Source: an uncultured Lachnospiraceae bacterium (GTDB lineage Bacteria > Bacillota > Clostridia > Lachnospirales > Lachnospiraceae). From it: 64,000 nucleotides of DNA. The DNA lies in contig CAJUAE010000003.1 in NCBI GenBank assembly GCA_910583965.1, positions 1 through 64,000 on the forward strand, written 5' to 3'. Below the pieces are notes generated by a model. That model ran no database searches and was not told the DNA's origin. It saw only the letters and a program-made list of their open reading frames with translations. Position numbers and translations under genes: made by a program. Each line of letters starts with the position of its first letter. The first letter of the stretch is position 1. Shown piece after piece: positions 34,409 through 43,805 of the stretch.

Positions 34409-34557
34409 AGGAATTGTAGAAAAATAATTGATACAAGTTATGTAGGATATTTCTCTGAGAGTACATATTAAAAAATGTAAGCATAGCAGTTACAATACGG
34501 ATTTTTGACATATGCAATCAGAGATAAAATAGGTTCAGTCATTTTTCTACAATGCCT
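34409..34557. repeat. 149-bp inverted-repeat element inside the spoIIIA operon
   Basis: Ends are AGGAATTGTAGAAAAAT at 34409-34425 and ATTTTTCTACAATGCCT at 34541-34557; as inverted repeats they match in 16 of 17 bases, including 13 consecutive bases. It begins three bases after the spoIIIAC stop and fills most of the gap to spoIIIAD. No coding capacity and no obvious target-site duplication. It has the form of a miniature inverted-repeat element. Confidence 0.7.
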
Positions 34558-34583
34558 AAGTATGTTGATGATGGAGGCATGGT

Positions 34584-34964
34584 ATGATTCAGATTTGTGT
34601 GCTTGCCATAGCAGGACTCTTTGCGGCGCTGGTTATTAAAAAAGATAGACCAGAATTTGCGACATTGATTATTATGCTTGTGAGTTTTTTTATTGCAATT
34701 AGAGTGTTGACAGTGTTGGAAACCGCAATTGGGGAGTTTGAAAACTGGGAATCAATACTGGGTGGAAATATTGCATATATATCACTTCTTTTAAAGATTA
34801 TAGGTATTACTTATGTGTGCGATTTTGCTTCCAACTTATGTAAGGACTCGGGATATTCAGCGCTTAGCAGTCATATTGAACTGTTTGGCAAGGTTGCGAT
34901 TATGGTGGCAGGGTTTCCAATCATCAGAATTATGATTGATATGCTTGAGGGAATGATGAGATGA
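34584..34964 (+). CDS. spoIIIAD: Stage III sporulation protein AD
   Basis: 126 residues, hydrophobic throughout with three or four helices, beginning MIQICVLAIAGLFAALVIKK and containing ITYVCDFASNLCKDSGY, typical of SpoIIIAD. GGAGGC precedes the ATG. It overlaps spoIIIAE by four bases (ATGA). Confidence 0.93.
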   Translation: MIQICVLAIAGLFAALVIKKDRPEFATLIIMLVSFFIAIRVLTVLETAIGEFENWESILGGNIAYISLLLKIIGITYVCDFASNLCKDSGYSALSSHIELFGKVAIMVAGFPIIRIMIDMLEGMMR

Positions 34965-36025
34965 GTCAGGATATGAGCTTGTGGCAGGAGCTGGATATAC
35001 TTCCAGATTTGAGTATTCTGGATAAATTACTACGAGAGTTGTTGCCAGGAAGAAATACAGATTCCATGGATTTTATCAAGGATGTATTGATGGGAAATTG
35101 GGCGTTGGACCCAGGATTATTCTGGCGTTATCTTGCAGGAACAGTAACAGGTGTTTTTGAAGGCTGGAAAAGACTTTTTATATCTGTGCTTGTATTATTT
35201 ATTCTGGTGGCATTGGTTAGTAATTTAATGTCTGCTCTAAAAAATGAGGGCGCAGCAAAAGCAGCAAAAACTTTTTTTATTCTTTGTCAGCTTGTGGTGT
35301 TGATCAATGCATTTCATGAAGTGCTTGATATTGTTGAGGATGCAATGACGCGGATGCTTGAGTTTTTAAAAGTGATGATTCCTGCGTATATGATCTGTAT
35401 TGCCGCGGCAGGGTCTGGGCTGACTGCGCTGATTTTTTATAAATTATTGTTGGGTTTTTTGTGTCTGATAGAAGGAATTATCGCTGCCTCGCTGACAACT
35501 GTTGTCGAGGGATACGTTATGCTTGGCGTGGTGGAGAGCATTTGGGGAGAAGAACGATTTAAAGGATTGATGGAGATTATTAAAAAAGGGCTGCAATGGA
35601 TTTTAAAAATGATGATTGTGGTTATGTCAGGAAGTGGAATCCTTCAAATTATAATAACACCTGTAATTGATAAGGCAAACAATACGGTGATTCAAAAAAC
35701 CGCAGGCGCTATTCCCGGAATCGGTGATCTTGTAGAGTCTGTATCAAGTGTGACACTCGCTTCAGCAATTGCAGTAAAAAATAGTCTTGGCGTGTTAATA
35801 TTAGTGGTGCTTGTGCTAATGATTGCTGCTCCAGTGTTAAAATCCTTTATAATTTTGGTTATTATTAAGGTAAGTGGCGCATTGGGAAGTATTTGCGGGG
35901 AACGTCAAATGATGAAATGTGTTGAATACATATCTGAGGCGGGATTTATGTTACTGCGGATACTAATAACAGTTACAACATTATTTTTTATTACGATAGC
36001 TGTTGTGACTAATGCAACAAGTTAG
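34961..36025 (+). CDS. spoIIIAE: Stage III sporulation protein AE
   Basis: 354 residues with an N-terminal extracytoplasmic part and about seven membrane helices; the TAGAIPGIGDLVESVSSVTL segment is conserved in SpoIIIAE. It is the largest membrane component of the channel. Coupled to spoIIIAD by overlap. Confidence 0.94.
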   Translation: MSQDMSLWQELDILPDLSILDKLLRELLPGRNTDSMDFIKDVLMGNWALDPGLFWRYLAGTVTGVFEGWKRLFISVLVLFILVALVSNLMSALKNEGAAKAAKTFFILCQLVVLINAFHEVLDIVEDAMTRMLEFLKVMIPAYMICIAAAGSGLTALIFYKLLLGFLCLIEGIIAASLTTVVEGYVMLGVVESIWGEERFKGLMEIIKKGLQWILKMMIVVMSGSGILQIIITPVIDKANNTVIQKTAGAIPGIGDLVESVSSVTLASAIAVKNSLGVLILVVLVLMIAAPVLKSFIILVIIKVSGALGSICGERQMMKCVEYISEAGFMLLRILITVTTLFFITIAVVTNATS

Positions 36026-36055
36026 TTAGAACAATCTATGATAGAGGGAGAACTT

Positions 36056-36442
36056 ATGGAAAATCTGGCGGTCGAGGTCAGGCGGCTTGTGTATACTGTA
36101 ATCTGTTTTCAATGTCTTATCCAGTTGACAGAAGGAAGTGGTTATCAGAAATATCTAAAACTTTTTTCCTATTTACTGACAATGTGTATTTGCTTTAATG
36201 TGATTTTTTCATTTATGGGACAGGTTGAAAACAATTTTTCTAAAGCGGATAAATTGTATGATCGTTGGGAACAAGAGTGGAAGAAAATGACAGAGACAGA
36301 CCAAATTTATGAGGGAGATGCATATTATGAACAGATGTGGGAGGAAAAAATTATAGGTGGGGCACATAAGGAGTATGACAACAGAAACGGAGGTGAATCG
36401 GATGCTGGAGAACATCAGGGACAGGATTCGGTTGGCAATTAA
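36056..36442 (+). CDS. spoIIIAF: Stage III sporulation protein AF, short form
   Basis: 128 residues from ATG 36056 (GAGGGAG five bases upstream). Two N-terminal membrane helices match SpoIIIAF, but the soluble C-terminal domain is short: the B. subtilis protein is about 200 residues. The last 40 bases overlap spoIIIAG in another frame. Either a genuine short lineage form or a truncation by frame loss. Confidence 0.8.
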   Translation: MENLAVEVRRLVYTVICFQCLIQLTEGSGYQKYLKLFSYLLTMCICFNVIFSFMGQVENNFSKADKLYDRWEQEWKKMTETDQIYEGDAYYEQMWEEKIIGGAHKEYDNRNGGESDAGEHQGQDSVGN

Positions 36443-37037
36443 CAGTGGAAATGGAGGGAGAGGAAGACCTACAAAGGAAACGATGCTGATTATTTTTCTG
36501 AGTGGGATATTAATTTTTGTTATTCTGCTGCCGACAGGAGGTGGTAATAATACTTTTGCCACAAAGAAAAGTCAGAAAAATGTAGCACATCTAAACAGTG
36601 CAAATGATACACAAGACAATCTAAAGGGCGAAAAGAATGAGACATTTATAGAGGATTACAAAAAAGAGCTTGAGCGGGAACTTGAAGAATTTTTATCCAG
36701 CGTGGAAGGTGTTGGAACTGTGAAAGTACTAATCTATATCAAGGAGTCGCCAGAATATGTTGTGGAGAAAGATATGCCCACATCAAATACAACGAATGGA
36801 GATAACAGTGAGGCGAAGAAAGAAGAAACAACTGTGTACACCGTAAATGAGAATGGTGATCAAGTGCCTTTTATTGCACAAACGAAAAGCCCACAGATTG
36901 ACGGTGTAGTAATCTCTGCGGAGGGAGCTTCTAGTGAGGCGATACGACTTCAGATTGTAAAGTTAGTGATGGCGCTGTATGGCGTGGAGGCAAACAAAGT
37001 TGAGGTACTAAGAATGGGGCAGACAATACAAAATTGA
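36402..37037 (+). CDS. spoIIIAG: Stage III sporulation protein AG
   Basis: 211 residues from ATG 36402, chosen for the GGAGG eight bases upstream; an ATG at 36375 in frame is less well placed. One membrane helix (LIIFLSGILIFVILLP) and an extracytoplasmic ring-building domain containing VEGVGTVKVLIYI and later GVVISAEGASSEAIRLQIVK. It forms a large ring in the forespore-mother cell channel. An inserted Asn/Ser/Glu-rich stretch lies in the middle of the domain. Confidence 0.92.
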   Translation: MLENIRDRIRLAINSGNGGRGRPTKETMLIIFLSGILIFVILLPTGGGNNTFATKKSQKNVAHLNSANDTQDNLKGEKNETFIEDYKKELERELEEFLSSVEGVGTVKVLIYIKESPEYVVEKDMPTSNTTNGDNSEAKKEETTVYTVNENGDQVPFIAQTKSPQIDGVVISAEGASSEAIRLQIVKLVMALYGVEANKVEVLRMGQTIQN

Positions 37038-37149
37038 AAGAATATTACAATTCGGCATCAGGATTTTGCACTAGTTACAAAATCTGTAAAATAACGATAA
37101 GGTTGAGAGACATCAAGTCTCAGTATGTGTTTTTGATATTATGAGGTGG

Positions 37150-37215
37150 TATTATTGCATGTTTGATGCTTGTAACAAAAAAACGGAGGCTGAACTGTTA
37201 CGAAAAAATAGAAAA
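37150..37215 (+). repeat. Repeat-B-like tail fragments between spoIIIAG and spoIIIAH
   Basis: GGCTGAACTGTTACGAAAAA (37190-37209) closely matches the 3' end of repeat B copy 2 (GGTTGAACTGTTACAAAAAA), and TTGCATGTTTGA just upstream resembles the TTGCATGGTTGA before it. It occupies the unusual 252-base gap between spoIIIAG and spoIIIAH. The rest of the gap holds small hairpins only. Confidence 0.45.
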
Positions 37216-37289
37216 TAATAAGTCTAAGTAAAGCATGCTCTGAATAAGATAGAAGTAGCAAAGAGAAGCAATAGGAAGGATATGGTTTG

Positions 37290-38105
37290 GTGAAAAAAAT
37301 ATTAAGAAAAAACCAGATTATGATTACGGCATTGGCAGTGATGATTGCGGTAGCAGGTTATCTCAACTTTGCCGGCACCAAGATTGGAGAAGAAGATTTT
37401 ATCTCTGTGGACGGAAGCAGCAGTGAACTTACGTATGAGATCTCTGACGAAGATATGTATGCCATATCACTTAGAGAAGATACTGATGGGACAATAACAG
37501 ATTATGCATCTGTGGCAGGAACTGGTCAGGATATTCCAAGTCTTGATACAGATGATGTGACAATTACAGAAAATTATCTCAATAGCAACATGGATGCCTC
37601 AGCGGGTAATGCATTGACTACTGCGTCAACAGACCTTCAGCCCACTGACGAGGCAGCAGATGGAACACTTGCCTCTAACACAGACGAATCTGGCGCGACT
37701 GTCATTGAACAGGAAGTTCCGGGAGAAGCAATATTTACCAGTGCCTCTGGTGTGTCCACACTGGCAGGTGCAAAGCTTTTAAAAGAGCAGACAAGAGCAC
37801 AGAATAAAGAATCCTTGATGGAGATTATCCAAAACGCAGATTTGACAGAGGATGCAAAAAAGGATGCTGTGAACAGTATGATTACACTCACAGAGACCGC
37901 ACAGAAAGAATCGGATGCACAAATGCTCTTAGAAGCAAAAGGATTTACCCAGACTGTAGTAAGTATCAGTGGTGATTCCGCAGATGTTATGGTGGAGGCG
38001 GTAGACCTTACTGAGGCGCAGACTGCTCAGATTATAGATATTGTACAGCGCAAGACGAACATCTCCGCAGAAAATATTATTATCACAGTTTCAGGAACAG
38101 AGTAA
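37290..38105 (+). CDS. spoIIIAH: Stage III sporulation protein AH
   Basis: 271 residues from GTG 37290 (a TTG directly before it is also possible; AGGAAGGA lies upstream). It begins KKILRKNQIMITALAVMIAV with one membrane helix, then an acidic Ser/Thr-rich region, and ends in the SpoIIQ-binding YscJ-like domain (AEVMV-type strands, NIIITVSGTE). SpoIIIAH interlocks with forespore SpoIIQ across the septum. The middle linker is long and poorly conserved. Confidence 0.92.
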   Translation: MKKILRKNQIMITALAVMIAVAGYLNFAGTKIGEEDFISVDGSSSELTYEISDEDMYAISLREDTDGTITDYASVAGTGQDIPSLDTDDVTITENYLNSNMDASAGNALTTASTDLQPTDEAADGTLASNTDESGATVIEQEVPGEAIFTSASGVSTLAGAKLLKEQTRAQNKESLMEIIQNADLTEDAKKDAVNSMITLTETAQKESDAQMLLEAKGFTQTVVSISGDSADVMVEAVDLTEAQTAQIIDIVQRKTNISAENIIITVSGTE

Positions 38106-38149
38106 CAGCTTCGCTATGCCCATTTATGAGTCGTTGGTTTATACATTCT

Positions 38150-38291
38150 GACAGTTCATTTAGGTTATTTCTGACAACTTGTTTTATGTTGATCATCTGT
38201 CCTATAAGATTGAAGATACAAAGTGCCTTATGTGAGCAAACTTCCAACAGCATTTTGTATCTTCAATTTTGCATGACTGAAAAGTAACAAA
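38150..38291 (+). repeat. Dispersed hairpin repeat, family B, copy 1
   Basis: About 140 bp matching 50799-50943. Central stem ATTGAAGATACAAA/TTTGTATCTTCAAT is perfect over 14 bp. It lies between spoIIIAH and prfC in the same orientation as copy 2. Confidence 0.78.
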
Positions 38292-38457
38292 TTGCTACAA
38301 AGCAGAATAAAAACGGAAAAATAAGATGTGGAATTAATTGGATAAATGTGATATACTTAGATGCAATATGTCAAGGTAACAGATTATGGAACACAATCAG
38401 TATCACAGTCTGTACTTTGACAAATAAGAATGTTATGGATAGACGGAGGATAGACCA

Positions 38458-40053
38458 GTGAGTAATATTGCAGAGGAAATCAATAAGAGAAGAACTTTTG
38501 CCATCATATCACACCCTGATGCTGGCAAGACGACCTTGACTGAGAAGTTTTTGCTGTATGGAGGTGCCATCAATCTCGCAGGAAGTGTCAAAGGCAAGGC
38601 TACTGCCAGACATGCGGTATCGGATTGGATGGAGATTGAAAAGGAGAGAGGTATCTCGGTTACTTCATCCGTTCTGCAGTTTAACTATGACGGTTACTGC
38701 ATCAATATTCTTGACACGCCAGGACATCAGGACTTTTCTGAGGATACTTACAGAACACTTATGGCAGCGGATTCAGCAGTTATGGTGATTGATGCGTCGA
38801 AAGGTGTTGAGGCACAAACAAGAAAACTCTTTAAGGTGTGCGGTATGAGAGGCATACCGATTTTTACGTTTATCAATAAAATGGATAGAGACGCAAATGA
38901 CACTTTTGAATTGTTAGATGAGATTGAGAAGGAACTTGGCATTGCCACTTGTCCTGTAAACTGGCCAATTGGTTCTGGAAAGCGGTTTAAGGGAGTTTAC
39001 GATAGACATGGAAATCATGTGCTTACTTTTTCTGATACACAAAAAGGCACAAGAGAGGGAGAGACGACCATTATTCCAATGGACGAGGAAGCATTGTTGC
39101 TTGAGAATATTGGAGACGAGGCACTCACTACGCTTCGCGATGAAATTGAATTGCTTGATGGGGCGAGTGCAGAATTTGATTTAGAGGAAGTGCGCAGCGG
39201 AAAGTTGACCCCAGTATTTTTTGGCTCAGCGCTTACTAATTTCGGTGTGGAAGTGTTTTTACAGAATTTTCTAAAAATGGCGACAACACCACTTCCAAGA
39301 ATTTCACAGGGAGGGACAATTGACCCTGTTGAGAATGATTTCTCTGCGTTTGTCTTTAAGATACAAGCAAATATGAACAAGGCACATCGAGATAGAGTGG
39401 CGTTTATGCGAATTTGTTCTGGAAAATTTGATGCAGGCGTGGAAGTTAGGCATGTGCAAGGTGGAAAAGTAATGCGACTTTCCCAACCACAACAGATTAT
39501 GGCTGACGAGCGCAAGATTTTAAATGAGGCGTATGCAGGGGATATTATCGGTGTGTTTGACCCAGGTATTTTTTCAATAGGGGATACTGTCTGTGCGCCG
39601 AAAAGTGATATTTGTTATGAGGGAATACCAACATTTGCACCAGAGCATTTTGCGCGTGTGAGGCAGATAGACACAATGAAAAGAAAACAATTTATCAAAG
39701 GGGTTAATCAGATTGCGCAAGAAGGTGCGATTCAAATTTTTCAAGAATTTAATACTGGTATGGAGGAAATTATTGTAGGGGTAGTAGGCGTCTTGCAATT
39801 TGATGTGCTCAAGTATCGTTTGGAGAATGAATATAATGTAGAAATTAAACTTGAGTCCCTTCCATATGAGTATATTCGTTGGATAGAGAATAAGGACGAG
39901 GTTGATTTGAACAAGCTTTCTGGAACGTCTGATATGAAAAAGATTCAGGACTTAAAAGGGAATCCACTTCTTCTGTTTATCAATCAATGGAGTATTGGTA
40001 TGACAATTGACAGAAATAAAGGGCTAGTGCTCTCGGAATTTGGTAGAAATTAA
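38458..40053 (+). CDS. prfC: Peptide chain release factor 3
   Basis: 531 residues starting at GTG 38458 with CGGAGG nine bases upstream. G-domain motifs: ISHPDAGKTTLTEK, EKERGISVTSSV, DTPGHQDFSED and NKMDRD. RF3 is a translational GTPase that removes RF1/RF2 from ribosomes after peptide release. It stands in the place where acc or folD genes may be found between spoIIIAH and the Asp23 gene in other Firmicutes. A good terminator follows. Confidence 0.96.
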   Translation: MSNIAEEINKRRTFAIISHPDAGKTTLTEKFLLYGGAINLAGSVKGKATARHAVSDWMEIEKERGISVTSSVLQFNYDGYCINILDTPGHQDFSEDTYRTLMAADSAVMVIDASKGVEAQTRKLFKVCGMRGIPIFTFINKMDRDANDTFELLDEIEKELGIATCPVNWPIGSGKRFKGVYDRHGNHVLTFSDTQKGTREGETTIIPMDEEALLLENIGDEALTTLRDEIELLDGASAEFDLEEVRSGKLTPVFFGSALTNFGVEVFLQNFLKMATTPLPRISQGGTIDPVENDFSAFVFKIQANMNKAHRDRVAFMRICSGKFDAGVEVRHVQGGKVMRLSQPQQIMADERKILNEAYAGDIIGVFDPGIFSIGDTVCAPKSDICYEGIPTFAPEHFARVRQIDTMKRKQFIKGVNQIAQEGAIQIFQEFNTGMEEIIVGVVGVLQFDVLKYRLENEYNVEIKLESLPYEYIRWIENKDEVDLNKLSGTSDMKKIQDLKGNPLLLFINQWSIGMTIDRNKGLVLSEFGRN

Positions 40054-40058
40054 ATTGA

Positions 40059-40104
40059 AAAATACTTCTAAGATAGAAAAAACATTACTTAGGAAGTATT
40101 TTAT
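40059..40104 (+). terminator. Terminator after prfC
   Basis: AAAATACTTCTAAG pairs with CTTAGGAAGTATTTT (one bulged base), ending in a T-rich tail. Confidence 0.82.
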
Positions 40105-40144
40105 TAGAACAAAATGAACAATGATAAAAATGAGGCTTTGATAA

Positions 40145-41362
40145 ATGAAAAATAAAATAGTGTTGTGGGCAGTGCTAGCCAGTTGTATAACACTACTGGT
40201 ACAAGGCTGTGCAGTGCGGCAAAATCAACAACGTATAATTCAGGAGAGAAAAGAAGCGGAGGAGACACGCACATATGAGCCGGAACAACCGGATGAGACA
40301 CAAACAACAGAGAGTCCAACACAGACAGAGGAAATGCAAGAATTGCGGAAAGTGTCTGAACTTTATTATGCTTATCATTGCCTTGACAGAGAAAAGCAGC
40401 AGGTTTATCTTGAAATGTTAGACGCACTTACAAGGATCGAGAGTGGAGTGCATTTGTCAACATTGGACAAGTCTATCTTGGATGTTGTTTTTGCCTGTGT
40501 GATGAATGACCACCCAGAGCTGTTTTATGTGGAAGGATATCAATTCACAGAATATATGACAGATGCAGTTGTCACAGAGATAACGTTCAGTGGGACATAT
40601 TCTATGACAGCGGAGGAGATAGGACAGACACAGCTTTTAATTGTACAGCGATTAAGAGATTGCTTTGCACAGATTCCATTGAATGAGGACGAATACAATA
40701 CAGTCAAGTATTTGTATGAATGGCTTATCAATAATACAGAGTATGACAAGACAGCAGAAAATAATCAGAATATATGTTCTGTATTTCTGCAGGGAAAATC
40801 TGTGTGTCAAGGATATGCAAAGGCAATGCAATATATGTTACAACAAGCAGGTATTCAATGTCTATTGGTCACAGGATTTACAAACGGTGAGCGACATGGT
40901 TGGAATCTGGTGCGAGTGAATGGCAATTATTATTATCTGGATCCTACTTGGGGAGATGCATCCTATACTTCGAACGGGACAGATAATATAGCACAAGCAT
41001 ATGTCCCATCAATTAATTATGATTATTTTCTGGTGACAACAGATGAGATTACAAGGACGCATTCGATAGAAAAAGTAGTTTCGATCCCTGTGTGCAGTGC
41101 ACTTGCAGAGAATTATTTTGTGCGAGAAGGATTGTATTTTGACAGTTATGATGCGGAAAAACTTGCGCTTATTTTTGACAGTGACGCAGTAAAATCAGCA
41201 GGCAGTGTGACCCTCAAATGTAACAGTGATGAGACGTATGCATCTATGGTGCAGAACCTAATTACAGAACAAAAAATTTTTGATTTTATAGACAAGCGTG
41301 GAGCGAGTATTGCGTATACATTCAACGAAACACAGCGGACAATTAGTTTTTGGGATTTGTAA
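40145..41362 (+). CDS. Transglutaminase-like lipoprotein
   Basis: 405 residues. A lipoprotein signal ends at C22 (LLVQGC), then a Thr/Glu/Gln-rich spacer. The transglutaminase-like cysteine protease core has C221 (SVCQGYAKAM), H251 (GERHGWNLVRV) and D266 (YYYLDPTWGD), the full catalytic triad. Such surface proteins act as proteases or peptide-modifying enzymes; the target is unknown. It stands alone between a terminator and a 314-base gap. Confidence 0.85.
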   Translation: MKNKIVLWAVLASCITLLVQGCAVRQNQQRIIQERKEAEETRTYEPEQPDETQTTESPTQTEEMQELRKVSELYYAYHCLDREKQQVYLEMLDALTRIESGVHLSTLDKSILDVVFACVMNDHPELFYVEGYQFTEYMTDAVVTEITFSGTYSMTAEEIGQTQLLIVQRLRDCFAQIPLNEDEYNTVKYLYEWLINNTEYDKTAENNQNICSVFLQGKSVCQGYAKAMQYMLQQAGIQCLLVTGFTNGERHGWNLVRVNGNYYYLDPTWGDASYTSNGTDNIAQAYVPSINYDYFLVTTDEITRTHSIEKVVSIPVCSALAENYFVREGLYFDSYDAEKLALIFDSDAVKSAGSVTLKCNSDETYASMVQNLITEQKIFDFIDKRGASIAYTFNETQRTISFWDL

Positions 41363-41676
41363 AATTGTGGGAATGCATTTTGAATTGAATAGTAAATTTT
41401 TGGAAAAGATATATAGTATATCACGAATTTTTGCTTTGCAAAGCCAGGGGATTTTGATATAATGTAATATAATATTATTTTTCGCGAGTCAGAAATGCGT
41501 ATAAATTGCGCATTCCATGAGAACATGACTTGGAAATGAGGGGCGATTTTTACGAAGCAAAACTTTCTATATCGCCCCGAATCGTTGCTATGAGCGACTT
41601 GTGAATAAGCAACAATAAAATTGCTTGTTGCAGGGATTGCAGAAGTCTGTGAGAAATGGATACAGGAGGGAAAACC
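41363..41676. other. Intergenic region before the Asp23 gene
   Basis: Contains GATATAATGTAATATAAT around 41455-41473, a probable -10 region for the following operon, an ATGCG...CGCAT hairpin near 41494-41516, and a hairpin GGGGCGAT (41540-41547)/ATCGCCCC (41571-41578) with a 23-base loop and no T-run. No coding gene seen. The second hairpin would lie in the 5' leader of the Asp23-nusB transcript. Confidence 0.5.
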
Positions 41677-42063
41677 ATGGAAAAAGAAACCAAGACAGAT
41701 AAAAACGGATATGCAGTGAATGAAAAGTTTGGTACCGTAAAAATAGCCAATGATGTTGTCGCTATGATTGCAGGGCTTGCCGCCACAGAGGTGGAAGGTG
41801 TGGGATCCATGGCTGGCAATATCACAAACGAGCTGATGGGTAAAGTTGGTATGAAGAAGCAGACCAAAGGAGTCAAGGTAGATATTTTGGACGGAAATGT
41901 ATCTGTGGAACTTGCGGTTACATTGGAGTATGGGTTTAATATTCCAACGACTTGCAATAAAGTGCAGAATAAAGTAAAGAATGCGATTGAGACAATGACT
42001 GGATTTAACGTTTCTGATGTAAATATCAGAATTGTAGGAATTAAGATGGCATCAGACAAATAA
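41677..42063 (+). CDS. Asp23/Gls24 envelope stress protein family
   Basis: 128 residues from ATG 41677 (CAGGAGGG upstream). KIANDVVAMIAGLAATEVEGV and VDILDGNVSVELAVTLEYG are the signature of the Asp23/DUF322 family (B. subtilis YqhY). YqhY-type members just before nusB are linked to fatty acid synthesis control. Leads the nusB-xseA-xseB-ispA operon. Confidence 0.92.
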   Translation: MEKETKTDKNGYAVNEKFGTVKIANDVVAMIAGLAATEVEGVGSMAGNITNELMGKVGMKKQTKGVKVDILDGNVSVELAVTLEYGFNIPTTCNKVQNKVKNAIETMTGFNVSDVNIRIVGIKMASDK

Positions 42064-42085
42064 ATGTGAATTAGGGAAAAGATAA

Positions 42086-42517
42086 ATGAGCAGAAGAGAG
42101 CTTAGGGAACAGATATTTAAATTTATATTCAGAGTCGAGTTTAATGACAGGGAGGAAATGCCAGAGCAGGAACAGTTCTTTTTTGAGAACCTTGAGGCGG
42201 AAGCGCAAGAAAACGAGTTGCCGCGAATCAGTGAAACGGATGCGGCATACATCTCCGACAAAGGCAATCGAATATTGGAAAAATTGGACGAAATTGACAC
42301 AATGATTAACACGCGGGCAAAAGGCTGGACGACTCAGAGAATGGGAAAGGTCGATCTCACAATTTTGCGCCTCGCAGTATATGAAATTATTTTTGACAAG
42401 GATGTTCCGACCAGCGTTGCGATCAATGAGGCGGTGGAACTTGCCAAACGATTTGGACAGGACGAATCATCAGGATTTGTCAATGGTGTTCTTGCAAAGT
42501 TTGCAGTAAAAAAATAA
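42086..42517 (+). CDS. nusB: Transcription antitermination factor NusB
   Basis: 143 residues, all helical; MSRRELREQIFKFIFRVEF and the C-terminal VPTSVAINEAVELAKRFG, with FVNGVLAKF at the end, are diagnostic. NusB binds boxA with S10 for rRNA antitermination. Confidence 0.95.
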   Translation: MSRRELREQIFKFIFRVEFNDREEMPEQEQFFFENLEAEAQENELPRISETDAAYISDKGNRILEKLDEIDTMINTRAKGWTTQRMGKVDLTILRLAVYEIIFDKDVPTSVAINEAVELAKRFGQDESSGFVNGVLAKFAVKK

Positions 42518-42548
42518 TGATTTATACTGTATGGTGGGAGGCATTTTT

Positions 42549-43805
42549 GTGAGACAGAATGTTTATTCGGTTGCACAGGTTAATTCTTACATTAAAAATA
42601 TGTTTACACAAGATTATATGTTAAGATACCTTCTGGTTAAAGGGGAGATTAGCAACTGTAAATATCATTCTTCGGGACACATCTATTTTACGTTGAAGGA
42701 TGCGAAGGGAGTGATTGCCTGTGTCATGTTTGCCAGCAATCGCTCTGGTCTTTCTTTCCGTCTGGAAGAAGGGCAAATGGTTGTGGTTGGCGGTACAATT
42801 GATGTCTACGAAAGAGACGGCAGATATCAATTGTATGCAAAACAGATTACGCTTGATGGTGCAGGCGTATTATATGAAAAGTTTGACCACATGAAGCGCA
42901 GGTTGGAAGAAATGGGCATGTTTGCACCAGAGTACAAACAGCCTATTCCAGCATATATTCGTGTATTGGGTGTTGTGACGGCGCCTACAGGGGCGGCGAT
43001 TCGGGATATTATCAATATTGCGACAAGACGCAATCCCTATATACAAATTGTCTTATATCCTGCGATTGTGCAGGGAGATCAGGCTGTGACAAGCATTGTA
43101 AATGGAATCTGTGCATTGGACCGTCTTGGCGTAGACGTGATGATTGTCGGGAGAGGCGGTGGCTCTATTGAGGATTTATGGGCATTTAATGAGGAGGCAG
43201 TCGCACAGGCAATTTTTAATTGTAGGGTTCCTATAATATCGGCAGTAGGACATGAGACAGACATGACAATTTCTGATTTTGTGGCGGATTTGAGGGCCCC
43301 AACTCCTTCGGCGGCGGCAGAACTTGCAGTCTATGATTTTGAACAGTTGATGGACAAGCTGGCAGTTTATCAATCCACTTTGACACATGCGTTGCAAGTG
43401 CAGATTGATAGACAGCAAAATTGCCTTAATCAGTTTCGGTTAAAATTAAGGTTTTTAAGCCCAATCAATCAGATTCAGCAAAAGCGAACATACTGTATGG
43501 ATTTGGAAGAAAAGCTTACTGGACTTATGGAGAATGCACTGATGCAACAAAAGCACAGAATGGCGCTTTATGCAGAACAATTAAAAGGGCTTTCTCCGCT
43601 AGATAAGCTTAGTCAAGGGTATGCTTATGTTGAGGACATGCAGCACAAGGTTGTCAATGATATGCGTCGTATGAAAATAGGAGATAGCGTTTGTATCTAT
43701 GTGAGGAATGGCATGATACAGGCAGAAATCACAAAAACGCAGGAAGGATGTCTTGAGAAAGAGGTGGAAGATGGCAAAGGAGCTAACGTTGGAACAGACA
43801 TTTGA
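42549..43805 (+). CDS. xseA: Exodeoxyribonuclease VII large subunit
   Basis: 418 residues from GTG 42549, which has GGAGG seven bases upstream; the frame opens six codons earlier. N-terminal OB-fold (VYSVAQVNSYIKNMFTQD, GEISNCKYHSSGHIYFTLKD), then the catalytic domain (VIVGRGGGSIEDLWAFNEE, SAVGHETD) and a coiled-coil region. It degrades single-stranded DNA with XseB. The 3' end overlaps xseB by 35 bases. Confidence 0.96.
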   Translation: MRQNVYSVAQVNSYIKNMFTQDYMLRYLLVKGEISNCKYHSSGHIYFTLKDAKGVIACVMFASNRSGLSFRLEEGQMVVVGGTIDVYERDGRYQLYAKQITLDGAGVLYEKFDHMKRRLEEMGMFAPEYKQPIPAYIRVLGVVTAPTGAAIRDIINIATRRNPYIQIVLYPAIVQGDQAVTSIVNGICALDRLGVDVMIVGRGGGSIEDLWAFNEEAVAQAIFNCRVPIISAVGHETDMTISDFVADLRAPTPSAAAELAVYDFEQLMDKLAVYQSTLTHALQVQIDRQQNCLNQFRLKLRFLSPINQIQQKRTYCMDLEEKLTGLMENALMQQKHRMALYAEQLKGLSPLDKLSQGYAYVEDMQHKVVNDMRRMKIGDSVCIYVRNGMIQAEITKTQEGCLEKEVEDGKGANVGTDI

